Shown here piece after piece: positions 45,897 through 54,009 of a stretch of 64,000 nucleotides of DNA. The notes below the pieces were generated by a model. It had not been told where the DNA came from and searched no databases. It saw nothing but the letters and a program-made list of their open reading frames with translations. A program made the translations under genes and the position numbers. The stretch is from Cryobacterium glucosi. Its GTDB lineage: Bacteria > Actinomycetota > Actinomycetes > Actinomycetales > Microbacteriaceae. Where the stretch lies: assembly GCF_004402235.1 (NCBI RefSeq), contig NZ_SOFS01000034.1:357-64356 (forward strand). The letters run 5' to 3'. Position 1 is the first letter of the stretch. Each line of letters opens with the position of its first letter.

Positions 45897-46733
45897 TCAG
45901 AAGATCATCGGGCGGTCGTCGTCCTCGTCGTCGAGGGTGAGGTCGACGACGACGGGCACGTGGTCGCTCGGTGCGTCACCCTTGCGTTCGTTCCGGTGGA
46001 TGCTCGCGGCGGTGACGAGGTCGGTGAACGCCGGTGAGCCGAGGATGAAGTCGATGCGGAGGCCCTCGTTGCGCGGGAACCGCAGTTGCTTGTAGTCCCA
46101 GTAGGTGAAGCCCTCCGGCACGAGGGTGCGCACGGGGTCGGTCAGCCCTGCGGCGGCGAAGGCCTCGAATGCGGCCCGTTCCGGCGGTGAGATGTGCGTC
46201 GACACCCCGGGGACCAGCGTCGGGTCGCCGACGTCGGAGTCGAGGGGGGCCACGTTCCAGTCGCCCATCAGCGCGAGGGCGAGATCGGGGCGGGCGGCGA
46301 GTTCGGCGCGGGTGTGCTCGTCGAGCTTCGCGAGCCAGTCGAGCTTGTACGCGTAGTGCGGGTCGTCGAGCGCGCGCCCGTTCGGAACGTAGAGGCTCCA
46401 GAGCCGCAGGTCATTCACCGTGACCCCGAGCGCACGGGCCTCGAGCGGCAGCCCGGGGCCTTCCTGGCCTTTCAGGAAGCCGGGCATGCCGGGGAAGCTC
46501 GTTGCGACATCCGTCACGGGGTGCCTGCTCGCGAAGGCGACGCCGTTCCACTGGCTGAGGCCGTGGATGGCGAGCTCGTAGCCGGCCTCCTCGAAGACGT
46601 CGGAGGGGAACTGCTCCGGCTTGCACTTGATCTCCTGCATGGCGAGCACGTCGATGTCCTCGCGCACGAGCCAGTCGACGACACGGGCGGAGCGGGCTCG
46701 GATGGAGTTGACGTTCCAGGTGGCGATGCGCAT
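45897..46733 (-). CDS. xthA: exodeoxyribonuclease III
   Basis: A 278-residue Mg2+-dependent DNA repair nuclease (AP endonuclease, 3'-5' exonuclease). WNVNSIRAR (Asn of the metal site), MQEIKCKPEQFP (catalytic Glu), GDWNVAPLDSDVGDP (Asp/Asn pair), RIDFILGSP and the final SDHVPVVVDL (Asp-His) give the full exonuclease-endonuclease-phosphatase active site. The last 12 residues are very acidic. It sits 9 bp upstream of, or on the same strand as, the PTS gene end, likely read separately. ATG start at 46733 at the conserved MRIATWNVNS. Confidence 0.96.
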   Translation of the reverse strand: MRIATWNVNSIRARSARVVDWLVREDIDVLAMQEIKCKPEQFPSDVFEEAGYELAIHGLSQWNGVAFASRHPVTDVATSFPGMPGFLKGQEGPGLPLEARALGVTVNDLRLWSLYVPNGRALDDPHYAYKLDWLAKLDEHTRAELAARPDLALALMGDWNVAPLDSDVGDPTLVPGVSTHISPPERAAFEAFAAAGLTDPVRTLVPEGFTYWDYKQLRFPRNEGLRIDFILGSPAFTDLVTAASIHRNERKGDAPSDHVPVVVDLTLDDEDDDRPMIF

Positions 46734-46742
46734 GCGCCCAGC

Positions 46743-48761
46743 CTATTTGACGGATGCCGGCTTCGGGCCGACCTGCGCGGCCAGCGCCGCGAGCACGTCC
46801 GCCGGGGTCGCTGCCGACTGCAGTGCGGCGCGGAAGGCGGGCTTCATCAGGGCGCGGGACAGCTGGGCGAGCACGGTGAGGTGCTCGGTTCCGGCCGCCG
46901 CCTCCGGAACGGCGATCAGGAAGATCAGCGTGGCCGGGGTGCCATCGGGCGCGTTCCAGGCGACGCCGTGCCTGCTGCGGGCGAAGGCCAGGATCGGGGC
47001 GCTCACGCCGTCCGATTTGGCGTGCGGGATCGCGATGCCGTCTCCGACGGCCGTGGTGCCGAGCTTCTCGCGGGCGAGGGCCGCCTGGATGACGACGCCT
47101 GCGTCGGTGACGCGGCCGGTGGCGCCCATCCGGCCGACGAGGGTGCGGATCATCGCGTCGCGGTCGGTCTCGGCGGCGTCGAGCACGATCGTGTCTTCGT
47201 CGATGTAGTCGAGAACCGTCTTCGGTACCGGGGCCGGGGCCGGTGCCGGCACTGCCTGTGGTGCCGTCGAGACGGGTGTCTCCGCGGCGGCCTGCCGCGT
47301 GTGGCGTTCGGCCCTGCGCGCGGACATTCCGAGGAGCAGCAGGGAGACGAGGGCGGTGACGACGGCACCGATGAGCAGGGCCGCGAAGTACATCGGCACC
47401 CCGGAGACGGCGCCGAAGACGGCGACGATCGGTCCGCCGTGCGGCACGGAGTCGGTGACCGCGAAGAGGGCTGCGATGCCGCCGGCGACGGCTCCGCCGA
47501 GCATGTTCGCGGGGATGACCTGCAGCGGCTTGGCGGCTGCGAGCGGGATGGCGCCTTCTGTGATGCCGAAGAACCCCATGAACAGGGCGGCGATCCCGGC
47601 CTCACGCTCCGGCTTGGAGAAGTAGCGGCCGCGGATCAGGGTGGCCAGGCCCATCCCGAGTGGCGGGACGGCGATCGCGGCGGCGACCATGCCCATCGGG
47701 GCCGGGTTCCCTGTCGCGATCAGGGCGCTGCCGAAGAGGAACGCGGTCTTGTTGACCGGGCCGCCCATATCGAAGGCGACCATCGCGCCGAGGATCAGGC
47801 CGAGCACGATCGCGCTGCCGCCCTGCAGGCCGGTGAGGAACGTGCTCATGGTGGAGAAGACCCAGCTGATCGGCTGGCCGAGGGCGAGCACGAAGGCGCC
47901 GCCGACGATCACGGTGGTGAGCACGGGGATCACGAGGATCGGCATGATCGGCTTGATGTACCGGTGCACGGGGATCTTCTTGATGCCGAGGGCGACGAAA
48001 CCGACGAGGAACCCGGTGACGATGCCGCCGATGAAGCCGGCGCCGGACTCGGAGTGGTAGAACGACCCTGTCGTGGCGATCCAGCCGCAGATCATGCCCG
48101 GCGCGAGCCCGGGCCGGTCGGCGATCGCGTAGGCGATGAACCCGGAGAGGATCGGCACCATCAGGGTGAAGCCGAGCACGCCGATCTGGTTGATCGTCAA
48201 CCAGAAGCTGCCCTCCGGGATGACGAGACCCTTCGGGGTCGCCTCGCCGCCGAGGGAGAGCGAGATGGCGATCAGCAGCCCGCCGACCACGACGAACGGG
48301 ATCATGTAGGAGACGCCGTTCATCAGGGCGCGGTACAGGGTGCCGCCGACGTCTGACCTGCCGGTGGTCGGGGCGGGGGTATTCCCGGCCGAGCCGTCGG
48401 GTCCGTCGGCGGCCGCTGACGGCGCGGCGGCGAGGGCCTCCCGGATCAAAGCGGCAGGGCGGTGGATGCCGTCGGCCACCCCGACGGAGATGATCCGCTT
48501 GCCCGCGAAGCGTGACGGGTCGATCCTGGTGTCTGCCGCGATCACGACGGCGTCGGCACGGTCGATGTCGGCCGGGCTGAAGGCGCCTTCGACGCCGACG
48601 GAGCCGTGCGTCTCGACCTTCATGTCATAGCCGAGTTCGGCCGCAGCGGCCGCGAGCTTCTCGGCAGCCATGTAGGTGTGCGCGATGCCGGTGGGGCAGG
48701 CCGTGATCCCCAGGATCAGGAGTCGATGTGGTGCTGTTGTCGCGGTGAGGGGTTCGGGCAT
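46743..48761 (-). CDS. fruA: fructose-specific PTS EIIBCA
   Basis: A 672-residue fructose family permease. EIIB-Fru occupies residues 12-115 with phosphocysteine C22 (GITACPTGIAHTYMAAEK). EIIC lies about 150-490. An Ala/Pro/Thr linker follows. EIIA-Fru (mannitol type) covers about 520-665 with phosphohistidine H580 (GIAIPHAKSDG). It would take up fructose as fructose 1-phosphate using HPr. No fruK or fruR is in the window. The SD GGAAGGA lies within the 3' arm of a leader hairpin (48775-48797), a feature repeated at the EIIA paralogue of 51796-52830. The start ATG at 48761 is 10 bases from the SD. The exonuclease III gene follows after 9 bp on the same strand. Confidence 0.93.
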   Translation of the reverse strand: MPEPLTATTAPHRLLILGITACPTGIAHTYMAAEKLAAAAAELGYDMKVETHGSVGVEGAFSPADIDRADAVVIAADTRIDPSRFAGKRIISVGVADGIHRPAALIREALAAAPSAAADGPDGSAGNTPAPTTGRSDVGGTLYRALMNGVSYMIPFVVVGGLLIAISLSLGGEATPKGLVIPEGSFWLTINQIGVLGFTLMVPILSGFIAYAIADRPGLAPGMICGWIATTGSFYHSESGAGFIGGIVTGFLVGFVALGIKKIPVHRYIKPIMPILVIPVLTTVIVGGAFVLALGQPISWVFSTMSTFLTGLQGGSAIVLGLILGAMVAFDMGGPVNKTAFLFGSALIATGNPAPMGMVAAAIAVPPLGMGLATLIRGRYFSKPEREAGIAALFMGFFGITEGAIPLAAAKPLQVIPANMLGGAVAGGIAALFAVTDSVPHGGPIVAVFGAVSGVPMYFAALLIGAVVTALVSLLLLGMSARRAERHTRQAAAETPVSTAPQAVPAPAPAPVPKTVLDYIDEDTIVLDAAETDRDAMIRTLVGRMGATGRVTDAGVVIQAALAREKLGTTAVGDGIAIPHAKSDGVSAPILAFARSRHGVAWNAPDGTPATLIFLIAVPEAAAGTEHLTVLAQLSRALMKPAFRAALQSAATPADVLAALAAQVGPKPASVK

Positions 48762-48774
48762 GGCTCGAGAGTCC

Positions 48775-48797
48775 TTCCGGGCCGAGGTCGACCGGAA
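48775..48797 (-). promoter_or_regulatory. SD-overlapping leader hairpin of fruA
   Basis: On the mRNA, TTCCGG, an 11-base loop and CCGGAA form a hairpin whose 3' arm runs directly into the SD (CGGAAGGA). The same layout and flanking bases occur before the EIIA paralogue (52844-52863), so this is probably a conserved translational control or an SD-masking structure. Confidence 0.6.
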
Positions 48798-48876
48798 TCT
48801 CCGTGAACACCGCAGCTCAATTTCATAAGCTTAACTAACTTTATTTCGCCCCGCGAACGAGGGTGGCTCGTGAGGT

Positions 48877-48921
48877 GTCGCACATCGACGTTCACGTGAC
48901 GTGGGAACCTCGATCTGCGAC
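48877..48921. repeat. imperfect intergenic palindrome, type E
   Basis: Arms GTCGCACATCGACGTTCAC (48877-48895) and the complement of GTCGCAGATCGAGGTTCCCAC (48901-48921) with two mismatches and an indel. It lies in the divergent fruA-cofE gap, so it cannot be a terminator of either gene. Confidence 0.55.
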
Positions 48922-48996
48922 GAGTCGGGAAGAGCCGGGACCTCCGGGCGGTTGCGGGACGTGACAGGATCGAAGGATGAGCGGAAAGCGGGACCG

Positions 48997-49860
48997 GTGC
49001 GCGGCGAACTGAGCGTTTTCGCCCTCGAGGGGATCCCCGAGGTCGCGGCGGGCGCCGACCTCGCCGGGCTGATCCTCGCCGCTGCAGAAGTCGCGGCCGC
49101 CGGAGTCGCTGGGGGCACCCTGCTGCGTGACGGCGACATCCTCGCGGTCACGAGCAAGATCGTCTCCAAGGCCGAAGGCCGCCTGCGCGCGGCGGCCGAC
49201 CGCGAGCAGGCGATCACCGACGAGACCGTGCGCGTCGTCGCGACCCGCGCGTACCCGGGTGGCGTGACCCGCATCGTCGAGAACCGGCAGGGCCTCGTGA
49301 TGGCCGCGGCCGGCGTCGACGCGAGCAACACCCCCGAGGGCTTCGTGCTGCTCCTTCCGGCCGATCCGGATGCCTCCGCCCGCGCCCTCTGCGCCGCGGT
49401 GCGGGCACGCACCGGGCTCCGCCTCGGTGTCATCATCACCGACACCGCTGGGCGCCCCTGGCGCGAGGGCCAGACCGACATCGCGATCGGCGCGGCCGGC
49501 GTCGCCGTGCTCGACGACCTGCGCGGCACGACGGATGCCGCCGGCAAACTCCTCAACGTCACCGCGCCCGCCGTCGGCGACGAGATCGCCGGCGCCGCCG
49601 ACCTCGTCAAGGGCAAGGCGAGCGGCAACCCGGTCGCCGTGATCCGGGGGCTCGGCCGGCTGGTCCTGCCGCTCCCGGCCGCTGACCCCGTCACCGCCAG
49701 ATCGGGTGTTGTCGATCGCGGGGCGGCTATTCTGCTGCGCCCGAGCGAGACCGACATGTTCCGGCTCGGCAGCGCGGAGGCCGAGGCCCTCGGCTACACC
49801 AGGGGCTACGCGGCCGGACTGGCCGCCGGACTCACCGCCGCGGAAGCCGACCTGCCGTGA
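48997..49860 (+). CDS. cofE: coenzyme F420-0:L-glutamate ligase, stand-alone CofE
   Basis: A 287-residue GTP-dependent ligase that adds gamma-linked glutamates to F420-0. Family motifs are [54 protein letters not shown] and [18 protein letters not shown] (metal and substrate sites). Length matches archaeal CofE; the C-terminal FMN reductase domain of mycobacterial FbiB is absent. The start is uncertain: GTG 48997 with GGAAAG 8 bases upstream is preferred over GTG 48961. It is first in the operon cofE-cofC-fgd, with GTGA and ATGA overlaps. If the lactate donor is phosphoenolpyruvate-derived, the missing reductase activity must be encoded elsewhere. Confidence 0.92.
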   Translation: MRGELSVFALEGIPEVAAGADLAGLILAAAEVAAAGVAGGTLLRDGDILAVTSKIVSKAEGRLRAAADREQAITDETVRVVATRAYPGGVTRIVENRQGLVMAAAGVDASNTPEGFVLLLPADPDASARALCAAVRARTGLRLGVIITDTAGRPWREGQTDIAIGAAGVAVLDDLRGTTDAAGKLLNVTAPAVGDEIAGAADLVKGKASGNPVAVIRGLGRLVLPLPAADPVTARSGVVDRGAAILLRPSETDMFRLGSAEAEALGYTRGYAAGLAAGLTAAEADLP

Positions 49861-50570
49861 GCTGGGTGGTCGTGGTTCCGGTCAAGGGAAACCCTGGCGC
49901 GAAGACACGCCTCGGCGGCGCCGGCCCGGACCGTGCCGAGCTCGCCGACGCGTTCGCCCTCGACACCGTTGCTGCCCTCGCCGCAGCCGCCCCGGTCCTT
50001 GCCGTCTTCGTCGTGACCGGGGACACCGTCCTCGGCGCGCGACTCGCCCGCCTGGGCGCGCACATCGTCGCCGAGGTTCGGGACCCGGTCGACCCGCTCA
50101 ACGCCGCGATCGACGTGGGACTGGCCGCGGCCGCTGCGGAGTTCCCCGCTGCGCACCGCGCCGTCATCACCGGAGACCTGCCTGCCCTCACCGCGGATGA
50201 CGTCGAACGGACGCTCGCGCTTGCCGCCCACCACGAGCGGTCGATGGTGCCGGATGCCGACCGGACCGGCACCACGACCCTGCTCGCGCTCGCCGGGGTG
50301 CCGATCAGCCCGCGTTTCGGCTCCGGCTCACGCGCGGCGCACGAGGCGGCCGGGCACGTTCCGCTCACGCTGCCGGCCGGGTCCGGAATCCGCCGCGACG
50401 TCGACACCCCGGCCGACCTGGCCCTGGTCGAACGACTGGGTGCCGGACCGTACACATCCGCCCTGCTCACCGCAGCATCCGCCGCCCCGCAGGACTCGGC
50501 CCAGCAGGAGTCGCCCGTCCCACCGCCCGCAGCCCTGGTTCCGTCCCCCGATCGCCCCCTCGAGAAATGA
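49857..50570 (+). CDS. cofC: 2-phospho-L-lactate (or PEP) guanylyltransferase
   Basis: A 237-residue nucleotidyltransferase that would form lactyl-2-diphospho-5'-guanosine, or the enolpyruvyl equivalent as in mycobacterial FbiD, the donor for CofD. The N-terminal [15 protein letters not shown] is the GTP-binding loop; [16 protein letters not shown] holds the metal-binding Asp; [12 protein letters not shown] and [12 protein letters not shown] complete the site. The last 30 residues are Pro/Ala-rich and not part of the fold. GTG start overlaps the cofE stop by 4 bases and its own stop overlaps fgd by 4 bases. Confidence 0.93.
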   Translation: MSWVVVVPVKGNPGAKTRLGGAGPDRAELADAFALDTVAALAAAAPVLAVFVVTGDTVLGARLARLGAHIVAEVRDPVDPLNAAIDVGLAAAAAEFPAAHRAVITGDLPALTADDVERTLALAAHHERSMVPDADRTGTTTLLALAGVPISPRFGSGSRAAHEAAGHVPLTLPAGSGIRRDVDTPADLALVERLGAGPYTSALLTAASAAPQDSAQQESPVPPPAALVPSPDRPLEK

Positions 50571-51598
50571 GCATCATGCTTCCTCTGAAACTCGGATACA
50601 AGGCCTCCGCCGAGCAGTTCGCCCCGCGTGAGCTGGTCGAGATCGCCGTCGCCGCCGAGCGGCACGGTTTCGAATCGGTCGCGGTGAGTGACCACTTCCA
50701 GCCCTGGCGGCACACCGGCGGCCACGCCCCGTTCTCTCTGGCCTGGATGGCGGCCGTCGGGGAGCGCACGACACGGGTGCAGATCGGCACCTCGGTGATG
50801 ACGCCGACCTTCCGGTACAACCCCGCCGTGATCGCCCAGGCCTTCGCGACGCTCGGCTGCCTCTACCCGGGCAGGATCATGCTCGGTGTCGGGACGGGAG
50901 AGGCCCTCAACGAGATCGCGACCGGGTTCCGCGGCGCAGGCGCCCAGGACTGGCCCGAGTTCAAGGAACGCTACGCCCGGCTGCGCGAGTCGATCGCGCT
51001 GATGCGCGCGCTCTGGTCGGAGGACAAGGTGAGCTTCGAGGGCGAGTACTACAGCACCCATGACGCGAGCATCTATGACCGACCCGAGGGAGGCATCCCG
51101 GTGTACGTCGCCGCGGGCGGACCCCTCGTGGCGGGCTATGCGGGCCGGTCGGGGGACGGCTTCATCTGCACCTCGGGAAAGGGCATGGAGCTCTACACCG
51201 AGAAGCTGTTACCGGCTGTCGCGGCCGGCGCGGAGAAGGCCGGGCGGGATGCGGCCACGATCGACCGGATGATCGAGATCAAGCTCTCCTACGACACCGA
51301 CCCGGCGCTCGCGCTCGAGAACACCCGGTTCTGGGCCCCGTTGTCGCTCACGCCCGAGCAGAAGCACGACATCACCGACCCGTCGGAGATGGAGGCGGCC
51401 GCGGATGCCCTGCCGATCGAGCAGGTCGCCAAGCGCTGGATCGTGGGCTCTGACCCCGACGAGACGGTCGCGGCGATCGGCGAGTACATCGATGCCGGCT
51501 TCAACCACCTGGTCTTCCACGCGCCCGGCCACGACCAGGAGCGGTTCCTGACGGCCTTCGAGCGCGATCTGGCCCCCCGCATCCGCGCCCGCGCCTGA
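50567..51598 (+). CDS. fgd: F420-dependent glucose-6-phosphate dehydrogenase
   Basis: A 343-residue luciferase-like enzyme that oxidises glucose 6-phosphate and supplies F420H2. It aligns end to end with mycobacterial Fgd1: [60 protein letters not shown] and [11 protein letters not shown]. The catalytic residues correspond to D42, H43, W47 and E112 (D39, H40, W44, E109 in Mycobacterium). The start MSIMLP follows a 4-base overlap with cofC. Its clustering with F420 synthesis genes supports the assignment. It converges on the EIIA paralogue; a palindrome (51646-51735) lies between. Confidence 0.96.
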   Translation: MSIMLPLKLGYKASAEQFAPRELVEIAVAAERHGFESVAVSDHFQPWRHTGGHAPFSLAWMAAVGERTTRVQIGTSVMTPTFRYNPAVIAQAFATLGCLYPGRIMLGVGTGEALNEIATGFRGAGAQDWPEFKERYARLRESIALMRALWSEDKVSFEGEYYSTHDASIYDRPEGGIPVYVAAGGPLVAGYAGRSGDGFICTSGKGMELYTEKLLPAVAAGAEKAGRDAATIDRMIEIKLSYDTDPALALENTRFWAPLSLTPEQKHDITDPSEMEAAADALPIEQVAKRWIVGSDPDETVAAIGEYIDAGFNHLVFHAPGHDQERFLTAFERDLAPRIRARA

Positions 51599-51645
51599 GC
51601 CGCGCGTGCAGACACGACCGAGCGTCACCTTCGACAGTGGGCGTG

Positions 51646-51735
51646 CCGAATTCAGGAGTTGCGCCCGCGGTGCCCGCCCTCGCCGCACTGCTCCGGGAAG
51701 TGCTGCAGTCTGGCGGCCGCAACTCCTGAATTCGG
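51646..51735. repeat. intergenic palindrome, type D
   Basis: Perfect 18-bp arms CCGAATTCAGGAGTTGCG (51646-51663) and its complement (51718-51735) around a 54-base centre. It lies between the convergent fgd and EIIA genes. The arms differ from the CGCGAGAG families, and the centre is much longer. Confidence 0.85.
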
Positions 51736-51750
51736 AAGACTGACGATCGC

Positions 51751-51778
51751 TGGAGCTGGAGCTGGAGCTGGAGCTGGG
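51751..51778. repeat. TGGAGC hexamer repeat, 4.5 copies
   Basis: Four exact tandem TGGAGC units plus a partial one, just 3' of the EIIA gene (minus strand). No function apparent. Confidence 0.9.
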
Positions 51779-51795
51779 ATGACGGCCGGATCGGG

Positions 51796-52830
51796 CTAGG
51801 GCTGGGGTTGCTCGGGCTTCTTGAGGTTGGCGCTGATCGCGAGGGCCTCGAGCACGGCGGCCGGGGTCTGCGCGGACTGGATCGCGGCGCGGAACGCCGG
51901 CTTCGCGAGGCAGCGCGAGAGCTGGGACAGCACCCGGAGGTGTTCGGTTCCTGCCGAGGCCTTGGGCACGGCGATCATGAAGATCAGGGTCGCCTTCTCG
52001 CCGTCCGCTGAGTTCCAGTCGATGCCGTGCTTGCTGCGCGCGAAAGCGAGCACCGGGGCGACGACGGAGTCGCACTTGGCGTGCGCGATCGCGATGCCGT
52101 TGCCCATGCTCGTGGTGCCGTGGGTCTCGCGGCGGAACGCGGCCTGGGCGACGAGCCCCACGTCGGTGATCCGCCCGGTCGTGCTCATCATGCCGGCGAG
52201 GGTGCGGATCATCCGGTCCCGGTCGGTCTCCTCGACGTCGAGCACGATGGTGCGCTCGTCGATGTAGTCGAGCACGGTCTTCTTGCCGGTCGACACCGAG
52301 CCGGTTGAGGTGGTCGGCACGATCGGGATCGCCGTGGTGAGCGGCATCGTCATCGTGGCGAGTTTTCGCTTGGGGTGCGGCGTGCTGATGACGACGGGCT
52401 CATGTCTCGGGTGCACCAGGGACGGCGCCGGGGCGGATACGGCGGCCGAGGCGAGAGCGGATGCGCCCGGCGTTCCGGCCGAAGCGGGAGCGTGGGCGGC
52501 ATCGGAGCCGGGTGCGGTCGTCTGGGTGCTGCCCGGGGCGTTCCCGACGGTGGTCGGGGCCGCGCCGGCCGGGTGGCCCGGGGTGCCCGTGGCATCCGAG
52601 GCCGCGCCGGACGCGCTGGCCGTGTTGGTCGAGCCGGACCCAGTGGAGGCGCTGGCTGCGCTGCGGCGCGCTGCGCGGTGCCGCACGACGATCAGAACGA
52701 TCGCGACGGCGGCCGCGACGATGATGGCGCCGACGATGAGCGCGGGGACGTATGCCGGCATGCCGGGGACAGCTCCGACGACGGCGGTGATCGAGCCGCC
52801 GTGCAACGCGGAGTCGAGATGTGCGGGCAT
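51796..52830 (-). CDS. membrane-anchored fructose-type PTS EIIA (FruA C-terminal fragment paralogue)
   Basis: A 344-residue protein. Residues 9-50 (LHGGSITAVVGAVPGMPAYV and the following helix) align with the very last helix of FruA's EIIC (PHGGPIVAVFGAVSGVPMYF). Next comes a low-complexity Ala/Thr/Ser linker to about residue 175. A full EIIA-Fru domain (about 185-335) closely matches FruA's and keeps the phosphohistidine H250 (GIAIAHAKCD). EIIB and the rest of EIIC are missing. It could accept phosphate from HPr and act as a tethered phospho-sensor, or serve another EIIBC. It is probably derived by duplication of the 3' half of fruA plus its leader. It lies downstream of cofD on the same strand (87-bp gap) inside the F420 locus, with no evident biochemical link. 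Confidence 0.85.
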   Translation of the reverse strand: MPAHLDSALHGGSITAVVGAVPGMPAYVPALIVGAIIVAAAVAIVLIVVRHRAARRSAASASTGSGSTNTASASGAASDATGTPGHPAGAAPTTVGNAPGSTQTTAPGSDAAHAPASAGTPGASALASAAVSAPAPSLVHPRHEPVVISTPHPKRKLATMTMPLTTAIPIVPTTSTGSVSTGKKTVLDYIDERTIVLDVEETDRDRMIRTLAGMMSTTGRITDVGLVAQAAFRRETHGTTSMGNGIAIAHAKCDSVVAPVLAFARSKHGIDWNSADGEKATLIFMIAVPKASAGTEHLRVLSQLSRCLAKPAFRAAIQSAQTPAAVLEALAISANLKKPEQPQP

Positions 52831-52843
52831 GACAGTAGGGTCC

Positions 52844-52863
52844 TTCCGGTAGGCCGACCGGAA
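52844..52863 (-). promoter_or_regulatory. SD-overlapping leader hairpin of the EIIA paralogue
   Basis: On the mRNA TTCCGG, an 8-base loop and CCGGAA, continuing into the SD GGAAGGA. Bases around it (GTCCTTCCGG, GGCCGA, GACCGGAATC on the plus strand) match the fruA leader. A TTAGTTA-type motif near 52890-52900 also occurs, inverted, about 40 bp upstream of the fruA hairpin. Confidence 0.6.
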
Positions 52864-52916
52864 TCGAGCGCTGAACCGGGGGCAAATTAGTTAGCTTGAA
52901 GAATAATTAGCCTGAC

Positions 52917-53918
52917 TTAGTGTATCCCCCGCGCAGGCGACGCGATCCGGAACAATGTTGCCGCAATTTCCGCCGTCGTGTCCAGGTCGTGCATCCAGAG
53001 CGGCACCGCGAGTGAGCGGATCCCGGCGGCCGCGAGAGCGGGCAGCGCCGCGGCATCCGTTTCGTCGACGAGCCAGCCGTCGAGGATGCCGCCGGTGGAC
53101 CGGGCGCCGTAGTGCAGGCCGACGGCCGCAGCGGTCGTGGCGACGCCGATGGTCTGGAGGCACGCGTCGGCCATGCCGCGGACGGCGGCTCCCGCGATGA
53201 TCGGCGAGACGCCGACGACGCGGGCGGGCGTGGATCGCAGGGCGTCACGGATGCCCGGGATCGCAAGGATTGTGCCGATCGAGACCACGGGGTTCGACGG
53301 CGGCAGGATCACGAGGTCCGCCTCCAGGATCGCCTCGAGCACGCCGGGGGCGGCCTCCGCCGTGTCGAGCCCGCGCTGCACGAACTGGCTGACCGGCACG
53401 CTCGCCCGATACCGGACCCACCATTCTTCGAAATGGATCAGGTCCCCGGCGCGGTGCTCGTCGGCATCCGCTGCGAGGCGCGCATGGGTCTCGACTGGCT
53501 GGTCGCTCATCGGCAGGAGGCGGGCTCCTGGCTGCCAGCGCTCGCAGAGGAACGCGGTCGCCTCGCTCAGGGTGGAGCCGGAGCGCAGCAGGTCGCTGCG
53601 CACGATGTGGGTCGCGAGGTCGAGGTCGCCGAGCGTGAACCACGACCAGCCGCGCCCGTACGCCGCGATCTCGGCCGAGGTGCGGCGGGACTCGTCCGGG
53701 CGGCCCCAGCCCTGCTCCTCGTTGATGCCGCCGCCGAGGGTGTACATCACCGTGTCGAGGTCGGGGCAGATCCGCAGGCCATCGAGCCACATGTCGTCGC
53801 CGGTGTTGACGATGACCGTCACCCGCGCGGAGGGGTCGCTCGCCGCGAGGTAGTGCAGCAGCCCCCGCGTGAACCGGGCCCCGCCGATCCCGCCCGCCAG
53901 TACCGTGATCTTCGTCAT
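52917..53918 (-). CDS. cofD: 2-phospho-L-lactate transferase CofD (FbiA)
   Basis: A 333-residue enzyme that transfers the phospholactyl (or phosphoenolpyruvyl) group from the CofC product to Fo, giving F420-0 or dehydro-F420-0. Signatures: ITVLAGGIGGARFTRGLL at the nucleotide site, VIVNTGDDMWLDGLRICPDLDTVMYTL (Fo and metal contacts), LGDLDLATHIVR, and ILPPSNPVVSIGTILAIPG. Length is typical. The ATG at 53918 follows AGGAGG at 8 bases. It lies downstream of the proposed deazaflavin importer genes on the minus strand, separated by a family A palindrome, and faces cofE-cofC-fgd. Confidence 0.95.
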   Translation of the reverse strand: MTKITVLAGGIGGARFTRGLLHYLAASDPSARVTVIVNTGDDMWLDGLRICPDLDTVMYTLGGGINEEQGWGRPDESRRTSAEIAAYGRGWSWFTLGDLDLATHIVRSDLLRSGSTLSEATAFLCERWQPGARLLPMSDQPVETHARLAADADEHRAGDLIHFEEWWVRYRASVPVSQFVQRGLDTAEAAPGVLEAILEADLVILPPSNPVVSIGTILAIPGIRDALRSTPARVVGVSPIIAGAAVRGMADACLQTIGVATTAAAVGLHYGARSTGGILDGWLVDETDAAALPALAAAGIRSLAVPLWMHDLDTTAEIAATLFRIASPARGIH

Positions 53919-53948
53919 GTCCCTATCCTCCTGCTGTCGTCCTGCTGC

Positions 53949-54009
53949 CGCGAAAGCGGGTGAATCGTCGTTTTCGATGGGTCATAACGACGATTCACCC
54001 GCTTTCGCG
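53949..54009. repeat. intergenic palindrome, family A, copy 3, partly coding
   Basis: Perfect 22-bp arms (53949-53970 and 53988-54009) of the CGCGAAAGCGGG type. On the minus strand the right arm is read as the last codons of the ABC ATPase gene (AKAGESSL and stop at 53982), so the element supplies that gene's end. The left arm lies in the cofD 5' region. Confidence 0.88.

Noticed and set aside
51796-52830. Pseudogene call for the short EIIA gene
   Set aside because: The frame is intact, the active-site His and surrounding motif are kept, and it has its own SD and leader; a functional gene is more likely.
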